A stretch of DNA of 64,000 bases, taken from contig JBITNC010000002.1 in assembly GCA_050084985.1 (NCBI GenBank), forward strand, positions 14,632,001-14,696,000, read 5' to 3'. Within the stretch, counting starts at the first letter, position 1. Each line of letters starts with the position of its first letter. The notes beneath the pieces were generated by a model. It was not told where the DNA came from. It ran no database searches and saw only the letters and a program-made list of their open reading frames with translations. The DNA is from Nageia nagi. Taxonomy: Eukaryota > Pinophyta. Shown piece after piece: positions 25,139 to 36,557 of this stretch. The translations under genes were made by a program, and so were the position numbers.

Positions 25139-26010
25139 TGTAGACACTCAAAATAAACCCTACATCTAGTTTAACAACATATAAATAAATAAAATAAGTA
25201 TCTTTTTAACATATATCATACTAAACTAATTATAACTCTTTATACAAGCCTCAAACAAGCTTGAAAACTCCATTATTGGATAGCTCTCATAGAGTACATG
25301 CAAAATGAGTGGTCACATGACCCTTTTTTGATAAAAATTGACTATTTGGTGATTATTTTAATATTTTTATAAAAATTGAAAACCAGTCGTCGTCATTTTA
25401 GGATGGTCATCAGCGTCTGCCTAGCAATCATCGGTGACTCTGTAATAGCCGAACAAGAAACCAAAATAATAAGAGAAAGTTGAAACATTTCATTCTTCCA
25501 AGATGATGTGGATAGAGGGGGTCAATTACGACCTACAGTGGCTTTTCACTTCCCCTTACCAGCCTTGGAACATCTCACCCAAAATCTATAAATACAAGCC
25601 AATACAAAGCAATAGAGAGAGGATCTTGGCCCAATTTTGAAGTAGGGTAATGCTGCCAAAATCTTGTGAGCTCATACCTTTTATTGTTTTATGCTAGCTT
25701 CAATTTAATACATGTCATACATAGATGCTTTGATGTTATTGTCTTTTGCATGTGTGTAGGATTTACAGGTTGTTCATATCAAGGAGAGAAGCAAGCAAAC
25801 CAAAAACAATGGAGATCTAATACTCTTATTTTGGCAAATGGCATTTGTAAAAGTCCCTTCCAAGGGCAAATTGTAGTTTGAGCTGAAAATCAATATCAAT
25901 TTACAATTACAACATTTCTACCTATTTTACATAATTTGAGGTTCAGTGAAAATCTAAGAATAATTGTATTTTATGTTATTCTACATTCTAGCTCTATTTT
26001 CACTGTAACA
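25139..26010 (+). repeat. 5' LTR of the inner gag-protease element
   Basis: 872 bases, TGTAGACACTC...CACTGTAACA. Compared with the 3' LTR it lacks about 20 bases after GAAAACCAGTCGTC (near 25395). A possible TATA element, TATAAATACAAGCC, lies near 25587, with transcription probably starting shortly after. Confidence 0.92.
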
Positions 26011-26013
26011 TTC

Positions 26014-26030
26014 TGGCGCTAGAAGGAGGG
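26014..26030 (+). promoter_or_regulatory. Primer-binding site of the inner element
   Basis: TGGCGCTAGAAGGAGGG begins three bases after the 5' LTR. TGG matches the CCA end of a tRNA. The TGGCGC.. type occurs in plant Gypsy elements; I do not assign the tRNA. Confidence 0.7.
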
Positions 26031-26527
26031 CCCTTCCGTTATTTATAGGGAGGTTTTTTGTTTATAATGATTTTACCTTTCTGTTATTTGGTTTATTTGA
26101 ATTTCTCCATATACTAACTTCAAATTTTGCATTTTAGGAAATCTGTTGCAGAAATGCCAGTGATTGGAATTGGACATCGGTGACTCAAAAGGAATGCCAA
26201 CGATTTACAAAATAATCTAGACTAAATGCTAGCAACTGGAATCGAACGTCGATAACTCAAAATAAATGCTAGCGACCTCTATCTAAACACCAATGACTCA
26301 TACTCTAGGTCATTTTGTCTCCTTTTGTTATTTCTAAAAAAATAAAATAAAATACATAATATGTTGTTAAAATGGAAAGATACTTTTGAATGTGATTCCT
26401 TTGCCTAGAATGCATATAAGAATGGGTAGAAAAGATTAAATGCATTTTTTTTTTTGTTAATTTACTTTATGTATAATGTTATGTATTTATTTTCATGTTT
26501 TGGGTGAAGGGTACGTACACATTAATA

Positions 26528-26604
26528 CTTTTTATCTTGTCTACTTATGCTCTCCCTTTGCGCTTCGTGCGATCTAAGGTGACAAGAATAGACTGGATAA
26601 GAAG
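26528..26604 (+). other. Hairpin module H1
   Basis: The 16-nt arm CTTTTTATCTTGTCTA (26528-26543) pairs with TAGACTGGATAAGAAG (26589-26604): 13 Watson-Crick pairs, two G-U, one mismatch. Inside are a CCTT/AAGG stem and a CGC-TTCGT-GCG tip (26561-26571). It is homologous in its loop part to H4. Confidence 0.7.
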
Positions 26605-26675
26605 GAGTAATTAATTCTTCTTTTCTTTCACATTCAAACTATCATTAATTTGGTTAATTTACCTACACATAATGA

Positions 26676-26739
26676 CCTCTTACCAAGTTTGCCCTTACCA
26701 CTCCATTGGAGGTCGAAGGGACATGTGACTAGTAAGAGG
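26676..26739 (+). other. Hairpin module H2
   Basis: Outer arms CCTCTTAC (26676-26683) and GTAAGAGG (26732-26739); middle CCCTT (26692-26696) with AAGGG (26716-26720); tip CTCC-ATT-GGAG (26701-26711). The inner part is repeated in H5. Confidence 0.7.
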
Positions 26740-26761
26740 AGGTAATTTACTACACATAATA

Positions 26762-26777
26762 CTTCCACAATTGGAAG
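26762..26777 (+). other. Hairpin module H3
   Basis: CTTCCA-CAAT-TGGAAG: 6-bp perfect stem with a 4-nt loop. It recurs as H6 with a different loop. Confidence 0.65.
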
Positions 26778-26890
26778 GAGTAAATGAATCACATTAAAAG
26801 GAATGAACTTAAGGAAAATAAATCGAGTTTTGGGTAGTGTAAATCATATTAAAAGGTTAATGAATTGAAGGGATTCGAATACACTAAGTA

Positions 26891-26966
26891 CTTTCACTTA
26901 ACAAAGTATGCTCTCACTTTTGCGCTTCAAGCGATCCTAAGTGATCAGAAATAAGTTAAGTGAAAG
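26891..26966 (+). other. Hairpin module H4
   Basis: The 12-nt arm CTTTCACTTAAC (26891-26902) pairs perfectly with GTTAAGTGAAAG (26955-26966). The middle stem is TCACTT (26914-26919) with AAGTGA (26939-26944), and the tip CGCTT-C-AAGCG (26923-26933). It is the same module as H1, but all three stems differ in sequence and remain paired. Confidence 0.75.
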
Positions 26967-27030
26967 AGGTAAAATTTATTCACATATTATTTGGAAATAT
27001 ACTTCACATTAACACTCTTAAATATGTCTG

Positions 27031-27059
27031 CCCTTACCACTCCATTGGAGGTCGAAGGG
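27031..27059 (+). other. Hairpin module H5
   Basis: CCCTT (27031-27035) with AAGGG (27055-27059), tip CTCC-ATT-GGAG (27040-27050). It repeats the inner part of H2. An outer stem is not evident. Confidence 0.6.
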
Positions 27060-27181
27060 ATATGTGACTCTTGGAGGAGTAATTGAACCTCACTTAATTA
27101 ATTTATCTACACTTAATGGCTTTTTACTAAGTCTGTTCTTACCACTCCATATTAAGAAGAGGAAATTTATCACATATAAAA

Positions 27182-27197
27182 CTTCCACAGCTGGAAG
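27182..27197 (+). other. Hairpin module H6
   Basis: CTTCCA-CAGC-TGGAAG: second copy of H3 with an identical stem and changed loop. Confidence 0.65.
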
Positions 27198-27416
27198 GAG
27201 TTAATGAACATCATTAAGAGGTTAGATAATGAATCGTATTATAATTAAAAAGAACAACGGGGTTTATTAAGGTCAAGATTCATTTAAAATAAACTTTAAT
27301 TGTAACTATTAAAATAAGATAAGTAAATGGACATGAATGTTTGGGAGGGTAGTATGCATAAATGTATTTTACTTGTTTAAATGCATTTCATAAGGCTTTA
27401 AAGGAATTTTATCATT

Positions 27417-30400
27417 ATGAGGTTTGTTTTGGTTGCACTTTTAAATTATGTTCCATTTTCTATCAAAGTAAAACCAAAAATACAGAGACTATGGTCACAT
27501 CTTGCCAAGTCAACCTTAGATACTTATTCTACTTCTGAGGTTGTGAAGAATGATTTTTATATTGACATTGAAAAGCTTTTATCATACTTAGCATAGATAG
27601 AACAATGTACCATACCTCTTCTTCAATCCTCAGAAAGCCTTGTTAGATCCCATGAAGAGCTAGAGTATAGTTCTTCCATTCCTTCGCCCTCATCATGGGA
27701 TGAGTTTGACACTGAAAATAATGAGCCCATCATAAAGATTGAAAACTCATCGATACATCTCATCAAATTAAAATCTTGTTGTTCATCTCCTTTCGAGACT
27801 ATCGAACCTAATGAATTCAATTTGCTAGGGGATGAATTGAGTATTAATGCCAAAGGCCTTGATGCAACATCCTATGCTAAATCATATGACCTCCTAGAGT
27901 TAGATACCTTGATGTCTTCACCCCAACCTTGGGATTAATATGATATTAAAGAAGAGGAGTTTGACATGAATCTTGAGGATCTTTCAGAGCATTCTTCATA
28001 ATTGCAATTTCATTCTCCTCCCCTTCTAGAGGCTACAAGACCTTCTATTGATTCCCATGAACCTCATAATATTCTTGAGTTCAAGGATGAAACTTGTTCA
28101 CTCTCATCATAGGTAGAAATTGAAGAGCCTCACATAAGAATTAAAAAATCCATAGATTGTATTATTGAATCTCAAGAATTTCAATCACAAAGAAATGAAA
28201 AATATAAAAATAAAATTTCCAAAGTTAACACACATGAGCTTAGGAATGAACATCCATGTGGGGAAACAACACATCATGATAATGATACAAAGTTTTATGA
28301 GGATGAATGTTGTTTGAACCCACTAAAAATACCTTCAAAATATCAAACTAGCTTGATGAAAAATTGGGAATGTGATAAAGAAGATAGCCCTACAACAAAT
28401 AAATTACTTAGGAATATTTTCTATGATGAAAAAGCTAAGAATATTTTGCAAAGGGAATCCCATAAACAACAACAAGCATGTTCTTCTCATGATAAAAATG
28501 ACAAAACCTTCAATGAGTTTGTCGACAAAATGAGACAAGAAGAGATGAGGCAAAAGCATGATGTAAAAGCTTATGCAAACCAAAAGAGTCAAGCTTGGGT
28601 GCAATTATCATCACCACTTAATTACCAAGTATGGAGATATCAAGACTCTTACTCTAATCAACAAAGAGAATTACTTCTTGAGAGCTTAGATTATCAACCT
28701 CAAAGCCCCTCTTCACGAGCTAGGATAACTGACCCCACCTATCAAAAAACACTTCATAGGGCTAGGTCTTGTATGGAAGATTTTGATAGAATGACCTTGT
28801 ATTCAGTAAGAACCTTGCAAACAACTCCTCAATATAAGATCTTAAACAAATTCTTCTATGATCCTTACTCTTGTGAGAAACCCTCATCACAAGAAAAATG
28901 TAGAAAAGCTTTAGCTAAACAATTCAAGGTAGGAGAGATACCCTCTTTTGCGGAGTTGGAGGCAAAGAGAAAACACATAGAGAGAGATTATAAAGAAACT
29001 ATAAAGTTTAGTAAAAGATATGAAGATGTTCAAAGTAAGTTAGAAGAGGAAGCCAAACTTAAAGAAAAGAATATAGAACTCAAAGAAAAAGAAAAGCAAG
29101 AGCTTGACAAACAACGATAAATTTTTGATAAAGTAAAACAAGAAGTTCGAGATAGTTGGTTACTTCACGAGAAGTCTCAACAAAATAAAGTACAACCATC
29201 TACAACTCTTAGAAATCCAATGCAAGGGCATAATTTACCTTCTAATCTTCCATCATTATCATCTTCATCATTGTTGTCAAGATCTCTTTCTGATGATGAA
29301 TCTTATAATGCAAACCTAAAGCCAGAAAGAAGTACCAATCATAGAAGATACCAAAAACATCCTCAGGGTAGTTGGACAGATAAAGAATTAGAAGATTTCA
29401 TGAAAGATTTCATGAATAAAGAAATGAACATATCAAGGTTCAAGAAGTTGACATATGATAATATTTGCAATGAGCCCATCCATCCGAGTGTCCTTAAGAA
29501 GAAATTACCTTACAACTTTGAAATCCCTAAGATAATTCCTTTTACAGGAAATAAGGATCCTAAGGAACATTTAAGGTGGTTTAAGTTTTCAAATTACCTA
29601 ATTTATAATGATGAGGACTTGATGCTACTTTTGTTCCCCATGACGCTTGCAGCCCAAGCCTTGGAATGGTATAATAATTTACCATGACATAGTATTTATT
29701 CATTTCCTCAATTGGCAAACTTATTCTTACAACATTTTAGGATTTATATCAAAGAGGAATCTTCTATTATGGATCTTGTAGAACTAAAACAATCTTAGAA
29801 TGAATCAATTATTGACTTTGTTTCACGGTGGAAGGATATACTCTATGGCATGCCCTATACTTTACCTCAGGAGGAGTTAGTTAAATTATTCATTCAAAAT
29901 TGTTTAAGGCCTATAGCTAGTATATTACAAATCCAACGATTTAATACTCTCGAAGAAGTTATTGCTCAAGCAGTTATGATTGAGAAGGTTAAGATTAAAT
30001 ACGATGAAATAAAAATTACAAGAAAAGAAAAATATAACAAAAATGAGTATTGTAATTATCACCATCAAAGAGGTCATAGTACAAAAAATTGTCTAGCATT
30101 GAGAAATAGAACTCAAAATTCAAGCAAAGATAATAACTTGGAAGTTGAAGACCATACTTCTATTTCAGATCAAAATTTAAAAAATTATCAAGACTCACTT
30201 CCTTCATATCAAGTAAATATAGTATCTATTGTACCTAATTACAGTCAAGTGACACCCACTTGGAATCCAAGTAATCAACCTATTGTAAGAATAGTTGGAG
30301 TTGATACTGGAACTCAAAACATACAAGAAAAATAAATTGATATATCATATAATCAAAAATCCAAAATGCAAGTTCCTCCATTGGTACAACAGCCTATAAT

Positions 30401-31337
30401 TTTTTTTTATGACCATGAGAGACAACCAAACAAGGGACCTCAAGGGTTAGATCCACCTCTCCATGTCATCGGTAAAGTAAATGGTAAAATTGTTAAGAGA
30501 ATATTAATAGATGAAGGGTCAGATGTCAATATCATATCTACATCAGCATATCACAAATTGAATCTTCCCTTCTCTCATATTTCTTTACCATCATTACAAA
30601 TAAAAGCATTTAATAATGCCTTATGTTCAACAATAGGGTCGATAGTGTTACCCATCACTATTGGATGTAATACAATACAAACATCATTATATATCATCGA
30701 AGGAAATATTGAACAATATAATATTCTTTTATGTAGACCATGGATTCAAGAAATGGAATGTGTCCCATCTACATTTCATGGTTGTCTAAAATATATTCAT
30801 GAGGGAGTACTCCATTATGTACGAAGAGATGAAAATCCATACTCACATTATAATATTATAAAATCATCAAAAATTAAACCTCCTATGCTAAAGTCAAAGG
30901 GGAAATCATTATCCACCTTTGCTAGGTAAGGGCATAATCATAAAGATATGAGATGGAAATTAAAATCCAAAGATGATCACATCGATGGAATGTAATCATC
31001 GAAACAACCTAAGAGAGTGGTAGATCATATAATGAAAGAAAACCTAAAGCTTAAGTCAATAAAATATGATAAGTATGGACATCATATTTATCATCATCAA
31101 TTGGGGCATGATACTAAACATTTCCACCAATTAAATCATGCCCTTCATGATTTGATGGATGATAGACGACTTGAAGTAGATATACCTTTATTGATAGATA
31201 ACAATTTACATCATCTACAAAATACATACATACATTCCACACAATTAAACAATTATGAATTATGTTATTTTCATAAGGATATTCAATCTCCTTCACATCG
31301 TTCACATTGGGGCAGTCGTCCCCCATGTTACTTTTGA
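27417..31337 (+). pseudogene. gag-protease polyprotein of the inner element
   Basis: A single frame runs from ATG 27417 (MRFVLVALLNY) to TGA at 31335-31337, about 1300 codons, without a detectable frameshift. It is broken by ten stops at 27594, 27936, 27999, 28110, 29118, 29685, 29796, 30333, 30927 and 30993, each one C-to-T step from CAA, CAG or CGA. Order: acidic N-terminal region to about 28300; Lys/Glu-rich probable coiled coil (about 28940-29117); Ser-rich spacer; Gag capsid domain (29500-30000: IIPFTGNKDPKEHLRWF, ALEWYNNLP, FVSRWKDILYG, LPQEELVKLFIQNC); zinc-knuckle-like CNYHHQRGHSTKNC (30049-30090); protease (30366-30929: LIDEGSDVNII, ILLCRPWIQEM); second knuckle-like YHHQLGHDTKHFHQL (31089-31135). 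The catalytic triad reads DEG rather than the usual DTG/DSG. Start choice is by frame only. Confidence 0.85.
30366..30929 (+). pseudogene. Retropepsin-type aspartic protease domain (part of the polyprotein)
   Basis: This segment of the frame holds HVIGKVNGKIVKRILIDEGS followed by DVNIISTSAYHKLNLP (flap-type beta region with catalytic Asp in LIDEG), then SIVLPITIGCN, YNILLCRPWIQEM (usually 'YNxLLGRPWI') and LKYIHEG. It fits the retroviral-protease-like domain of plant Gypsy Gag-Pol. It would process Gag. No RT follows, unlike autonomous elements where RT starts about 200 residues later. Confidence 0.85.
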
Positions 31338-34300
31338 TCTCCTCATGTTTTACATAGATCACATTGGGGCAATTGCCCTCCAAAAAAAAAAAAAATCATT
31401 AAAACATGATTTAGAAATCACATAAACATCAAAATATGATTAAAAACTAAAATGATCATATCTGATTTTGAAATAGGTTATAATATGTTTATTGCATTTC
31501 CATGTCTTCCCCTTTTTCCACCTCATATTCATCCCCCATTATGTTGGAATATTTGAGTATCAAATTATATTCTAATGATTCATCAAGGCATATATACTAT
31601 ACATTATCCATGATCACTTCCATACCATTATACAAATATGTTTAATACTTATTGTAAAAGAAATAGTTTATGAAATTAATATTCTTATTGACTTTACCAA
31701 CCTTCATCATGAAATTTTTTAAAACTTTGGATGATAAACAAACATGAATATGATACACTTAAGGTTATTACGGACTCATACACATCTTCACATTTAAATA
31801 ATCTTAAAATAGTCAAGAATGAGGTGTTACAAGAGCATGATTTCGAGCGAAAGTATTACATGTTCATCATATTATTCACTTCATCTCGAACCCAAGAACC
31901 ATTTGATAGTTTTATAAAAAAAAAAGAGAGGTGAAAAGAGATGAAAAAAGTCAAAACAAAAGTTTAAAAAAAAAAAAAAAATTACTACATTATATCAATG
32001 ATTCTTGGGTGATTACAATATCCTCTACCGGGGCTATGGACGCTGACTAGCAGTAGAGCAAGGTTGTAGCGGGAACGAGGGGTTAATCCTCATCGAGGCT
32101 ATGGATGCCTATCTAGCAATGGGGCATACCTTACGAGTGGTGATATGTCCATATTGGTTAGAAACCTTCTTTCCTATGGACCTCTGTACGTTTCGTATGG
32201 ATGAACTAGCTTATATATTTTATGCTCTTGTGACATTTAGTTTGAGATTGTCTAGAGATGGAAATAAACATCATTGCACACACATGAGTCTATGATAATT
32301 TTGAAAACATCATGAATTTGTTTTATATCATCTAAAGAAGAAAAAAATCTAATGATGATTGGTTAATATGGTCAACTTGAATATTATGATCATTACATTT
32401 CTTCATCATCTCGTGCCTCCATCCCATACTATTTATTATTACATAGTAATTAATATTACACTTATATTTATCAATGAGTTGATTAGTTTATCTCTCTAAA
32501 TACTCAATACATCCTATGTCCATTCATTTGTTATACTATTTTCATATTAGCATCCACCATCCCCCCATACATGTTATACTATACCAACTTTCATATTTTA
32601 TTATCCAACATCCATATATTTCCTAATCCATCTTTATCGATTATTAAATTGGAGGTGCTTCCATATTATTTGAGAAAAAGAGCGAGTAATTGCTCTCCCC
32701 ATTAATATGGGAGTCAACATTGTTGTTGTTAAAACCTTTTTCTTCTATTCTTATCTACAAGTTTAAGCAAGAAATTGTCCTTAGTAGATTAATAAAAGTC
32801 AAGCCTAGAACATTGTTAAATTTTATAGCTTCCATTATTCTTTGAGATCAAGAATAAGAAATTATTCTCCCCATTGAATTGGAAGTTAATGTTCTTTTTC
32901 TATCATATACCATCCATTTCAACCCCTTAGAACATCGTTAGAAAGCTTCCATCATTCCTTGGGATCGAGAGTAAGAAATTGTTCTTCCATTTGAATTGGA
33001 AATTGATGTTCTTCTTCCTTTTCCATTCATTATTATCTACCCATAAATTGAATGTGTGCTACATCTCATTCCATATCCTTTGTACATGTTATCATAAAAT
33101 AAAAAGTATTAGTAGCCAAGTTTGGTAAATGATACAATCTAATACTGCAATTTTTCAAATCATTATCCTTAAATTTGAAGATATTTAATAATATCAAAAT
33201 CAACATTTAAAAAATAAAAATACAATAATAATCCCATACATCTTTAATGGGATAATTTTTATCGTCATATTCCTCATCATGAATCTTTGATGATATCAAA
33301 TTATAAACAATTCCATCCTAAAATTTTTGATAATGATTTTTGCAAGAAATGATAATGAAACCCATCCTACTGGGGAAAATAGCAGGATTATCAAACATTA
33401 AAATGTTATCTACTTTGAAAAGACTCCACATCACATACATGCTAATGGCAAAGAGCCTATGGAATAAAGTGTTCCATGAAATAACATATGTAGGCAAGCA
33501 TGAATACCTAGTAAGGTGTAGAACCTATTTTCAAAATACTTTGATTGCAAAAATTCAAAAAGTTTATGTTTGATCATAATTTGGAGCAACTATGATTGTC
33601 CACGACCCAAAGCAAATCATTTGCCTCTACCATCAACCAACAAAATCAAGATTTAAAATATTCGTACATAAGTTGATAAACTCAAGTGTACGAGTCTTGA
33701 CTTAACCACTTACCAACCTCAATTATATTATCACCTACTTATGAGTCTAGTGGTATTTGTATAATTCTACAAGGATAACATATTAGTTTGTTTGTATCTT
33801 CTTAAGATACATGACTATGTTTGCTCACCACATCATGCCATTTAAAAAAAAAAATAACCAAATAAACATGCAAACTCGATCATAAACAACTTCATAATGA
33901 ATCCTTGATAGGACAAACACCATTTATTGTTTATGATCTTACAATGAATCATGAGCTTCCTAGTTCAAATCATATGTCATGTTATGCATGTTTAGTCATC
34001 ACTTATTGTTATACGTATTCAGAAAACCCTAGTCATCAAAAAATATGATTCCAATGATTTTTGTAAAACATATTCTTCTAGAGTAATAACATAATAATCA
34101 AAATTTAAATTAGTACACACAAAGGGGACTCAATGTCATATACCTGACTTGGCTCCATACATTCCCTTGGGATAAACATAAGACACCCATGTAATGATAT
34201 ATGGAAACAAGCCTTTAGTACCTGTTTGGTGCACAACCAACGTGTGTTCAAAATACTTCAATTGCAAAGCTCAAGAAATCATACTTGGATAATTGGGGTA

Positions 34301-35642
34301 AATACAATTTCCCATGACCCAAAATCAAACCTTATGTTCACCTATAAATGATTGAAACAATAAGGTTAGAATCATTCATACATTCATCTTACTTGTTCAC
34401 TAACTAATATGTATTAGTTTTTTGAATAGTCTATCATCATCATCATTGACATCATTAGTCAGTTCAAAAGGGGCCATAATGCTAAGAAAAGCACCACAAT
34501 CAAAGTAAGCCCGCGATCACATAGCAATATCATGGCTACATCTCTCTTAAAATGTACCCAAAATATTGTTAATTAGAAAATCAAAAGTTATATGTCTACT
34601 CACGGTTAAGGTAATTAAAATTACTTATAACCTAAAATAAGATATTTATGCTCAATATGATTCTAACAGACTTATGCAAAAGATCATCATGAAACCCATT
34701 CTGCTAGGTCAAAAGCAGAGAAAAATGAAAGATGACTTGTATATACAAAACAAGCTTCCTATCACATACTCGCTTCGGCATGCAGAGACAAACTAGAGTC
34801 TCGTCACGTAACTGCCATTAATAGCACACAGTATGGAGATAAAAACAAGTGAAGTTTTGATATACAACATCACTACCTCAAAATTGTATACATCAAATAA
34901 GCTTACCATCACATACTCGCTTTGGTATGCAAAGACAAACTAGAGTCTTGTCATGCAACTACCATAAATAGCACACAGTATGGAGATTGACACAAGTGTA
35001 GTATTGATGTATTACAATATCATTTTCAAAATGTATCAATTGCAAAAGTTAAAAAATCATATTCAACCATGGCAAGGGCTATCCTCATGACAACACCGGA
35101 TGATGAAATATGTATAAATAACAAGTTTTGATTTAGAGAAACTATAATTATATCCTACCAAAAGATCTTAAGCTTTATACGAAAAAAGATTTTGATGATA
35201 TTTCTTAAAAATATCGTTAACATTTACAAATATCAAAGGAGATAAAATGTGATGTATCATTGTTATAGGAGATCATCTTGAAACCCCATTGTCAGGACAA
35301 AGGACAACACCATCAAAATTCATATACTAAAGAAGACTTATATAGTACATGTGTGCTTAGACATGCAAAATGACATAATAGAAATGTCATGCAACTGTCA
35401 CACAAGCTCAACACATTGTCATATCGAAAATAGTCACTTCTAAAGTATATTCAAATTTGTTTTCAAAACTACATCAAATGTTAAAAGAAAACACATTTTA
35501 TCATAATTTGATAAATCAAAATTTTGATTCATCTAAGAAATTGAGTCAAAACTTATATCATAAAAAAGCAACAATAAATAATCAAGCAACAAAGCTTCTC
35601 ATTCTATATTTTTGAAATCATTAACCGCATTTTCGGTTGATA
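31338..35642. other. Non-coding 3' tail of the inner element
   Basis: About 4.3 kb replaces the RT-RH-INT region of an autonomous element. I see no polymerase or integrase motif on either strand. Contents: A-tracts near 31382 and 31965; a less AT-rich patch 32025-32170 (ACCGGGGCTATGGACGC, then a variant ATCGAGGCTATGGATGCC); and diverged long repeats at 33340-35430. Short open frames here are not called. Confidence 0.6.
33340..35430 (+). repeat. Diverged long direct repeats in the tail
   Basis: A block with GAAACCCATYCTRCTRGG occurs near 33357 and 34690, with a weaker copy near 35281. A TTCAAAATACTTYRATTGCAAA block is at 33530 and 34247, with a weaker copy near 35031. A well-preserved tandem pair, period about 147, covers 34755-35000 (ATCACATACTCGCTT, AGACAAACTAGAGTC, TAGCACACAGTATGGAGAT). 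The tail appears to have been built by repeated local duplication. Confidence 0.7.
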
Positions 35643-35660
35643 ATTCAAAAAGGGGCAAAA
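35643..35660 (+). other. Polypurine tract of the inner element
   Basis: AAAAAGGGGCAAAA directly before the 3' LTR start TGTAGACACT at 35661. Confidence 0.8.
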
Positions 35661-36552
35661 TGTAGACACTCAAAATAAACCCTACATCTAGTTTAACAAC
35701 ATATAAATAAAATAAAATAAGTATTTTTTAACATATATCATACTAAACTAATTATAACTCTTTATATAAGCCTCAAACAAGCTTGAAAACTCCATTATTG
35801 GATAGCTCTCATAGAGTACATGCAAAACGAGTGGTCACATGACCCTTTTTCGATAAAAATTGACTATTTGGCGATCATTTTAATATTGTTATAAAAATTG
35901 AAAACCAATCATCGGTGACCCAAAACAAATGTCGACATTTTAGGATGGTCATCGGCATCCGCCTAGCAATCGTCGGTGACTCTGTAACAGCCGAACAAGA
36001 AACCAAAACAATAAGAGAAAGTTGAAACATTTCATTCTTCCAAGATGATGTGGATAGAGGGGGTCAGTTACGACCTACAGTGGCTTTTCACTTCCCCTTA
36101 CCAGCCTTGGAACATCTCACCCAAAATCTATAAATACAAGCCAATACAAAGCAATAGAGAGAGGATCTTGGCCCAATTTTGAAGTAGGGTAATGCTGCCA
36201 AAATCTTGTGAGCTCATACCTTTTATTGTTTTATGCTAGCTTCAATTTAATACATGTCATACATAAATGCTTTGATGTTATTATCTTTTGCATGTGTGTA
36301 GGATTTACAGGTTGTTCATATCAAGGAGAGAAGCAAGCAAACCAAAAATAATGGAGATTTAATACTCTTATTTTGGCAAATGGCATTTGTAAAAGTCCTT
36401 TCCAAGGGCAAATTGTAGTTTGAGCTGAAAATCAATATCAATTTACAATTACAACATTTCTACCTATTTTACATAATTTGAGGTTCAGTGAAAATCTAAG
36501 AATAATTGTATTTTATGTTATTCTACATTCCAGCTCTATTTTCACTGTAACA
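35661..36552 (+). repeat. 3' LTR of the inner gag-protease element
   Basis: 892 bases, TGTAGACACTC...CACTGTAACA, nearly identical to 25139-26010. It keeps about 20 bases (around GGTGACCCAAAACAAATGTC) that the 5' copy lacks. Confidence 0.92.
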
Positions 36553-36557
36553 ATAAG
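36553..36557. repeat. Target-site duplication ATAAG (right copy) of the inner element
   Basis: Matches 25134-25138. Confidence 0.92.

Larger units (their letters stand above)
26031..27416 (+). other. Structured 5' leader of the inner element
   Basis: The non-coding leader precedes the long reading frame. The first part (26150-26290) has three variant copies of a GGTGACTCAAAAGGAATGCC-like unit. The second part (26528-27197) holds hairpin modules, annotated separately. Retroelement leaders carry packaging, dimerisation and translation signals; that role is inferred here. Confidence 0.7.
25139..36552 (+). mobile_element. Inner gag-protease LTR retrotransposon without RT or integrase (TR-GAG-like), 11.4 kb
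   Basis: 5' LTR 25139-26010, 3' LTR 35661-36552, exact ATAAG duplication, PBS start at 26014, PPT before 35661. The internal region has a structured 5' leader (26031-27416), one long reading frame (27417-31337) for gag and an aspartic protease, and a ~4.3-kb non-coding tail. No RT, RNase H or integrase motif was found in either strand of the tail. It is inserted in the 5' LTR of the outer element, in opposite orientation. LTR copies differ by only a few percent by eye, mostly transitions, plus one 20-base indel, so it is the younger of the two. Confidence 0.9.

Noticed and set aside
28404-28604. Minus-strand frame opposite the gag-protease polyprotein
   Set aside because: It lies antisense to the long plus-strand frame that carries recognisable domains further on; its hydrophobic translation is a composition effect.
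27417-31337. Reading the ten in-frame stops as recoded or readthrough codons
   Set aside because: TAA, TAG and TGA all occur, with no shared context, and all fit C-to-T decay. Readthrough normally uses one site.
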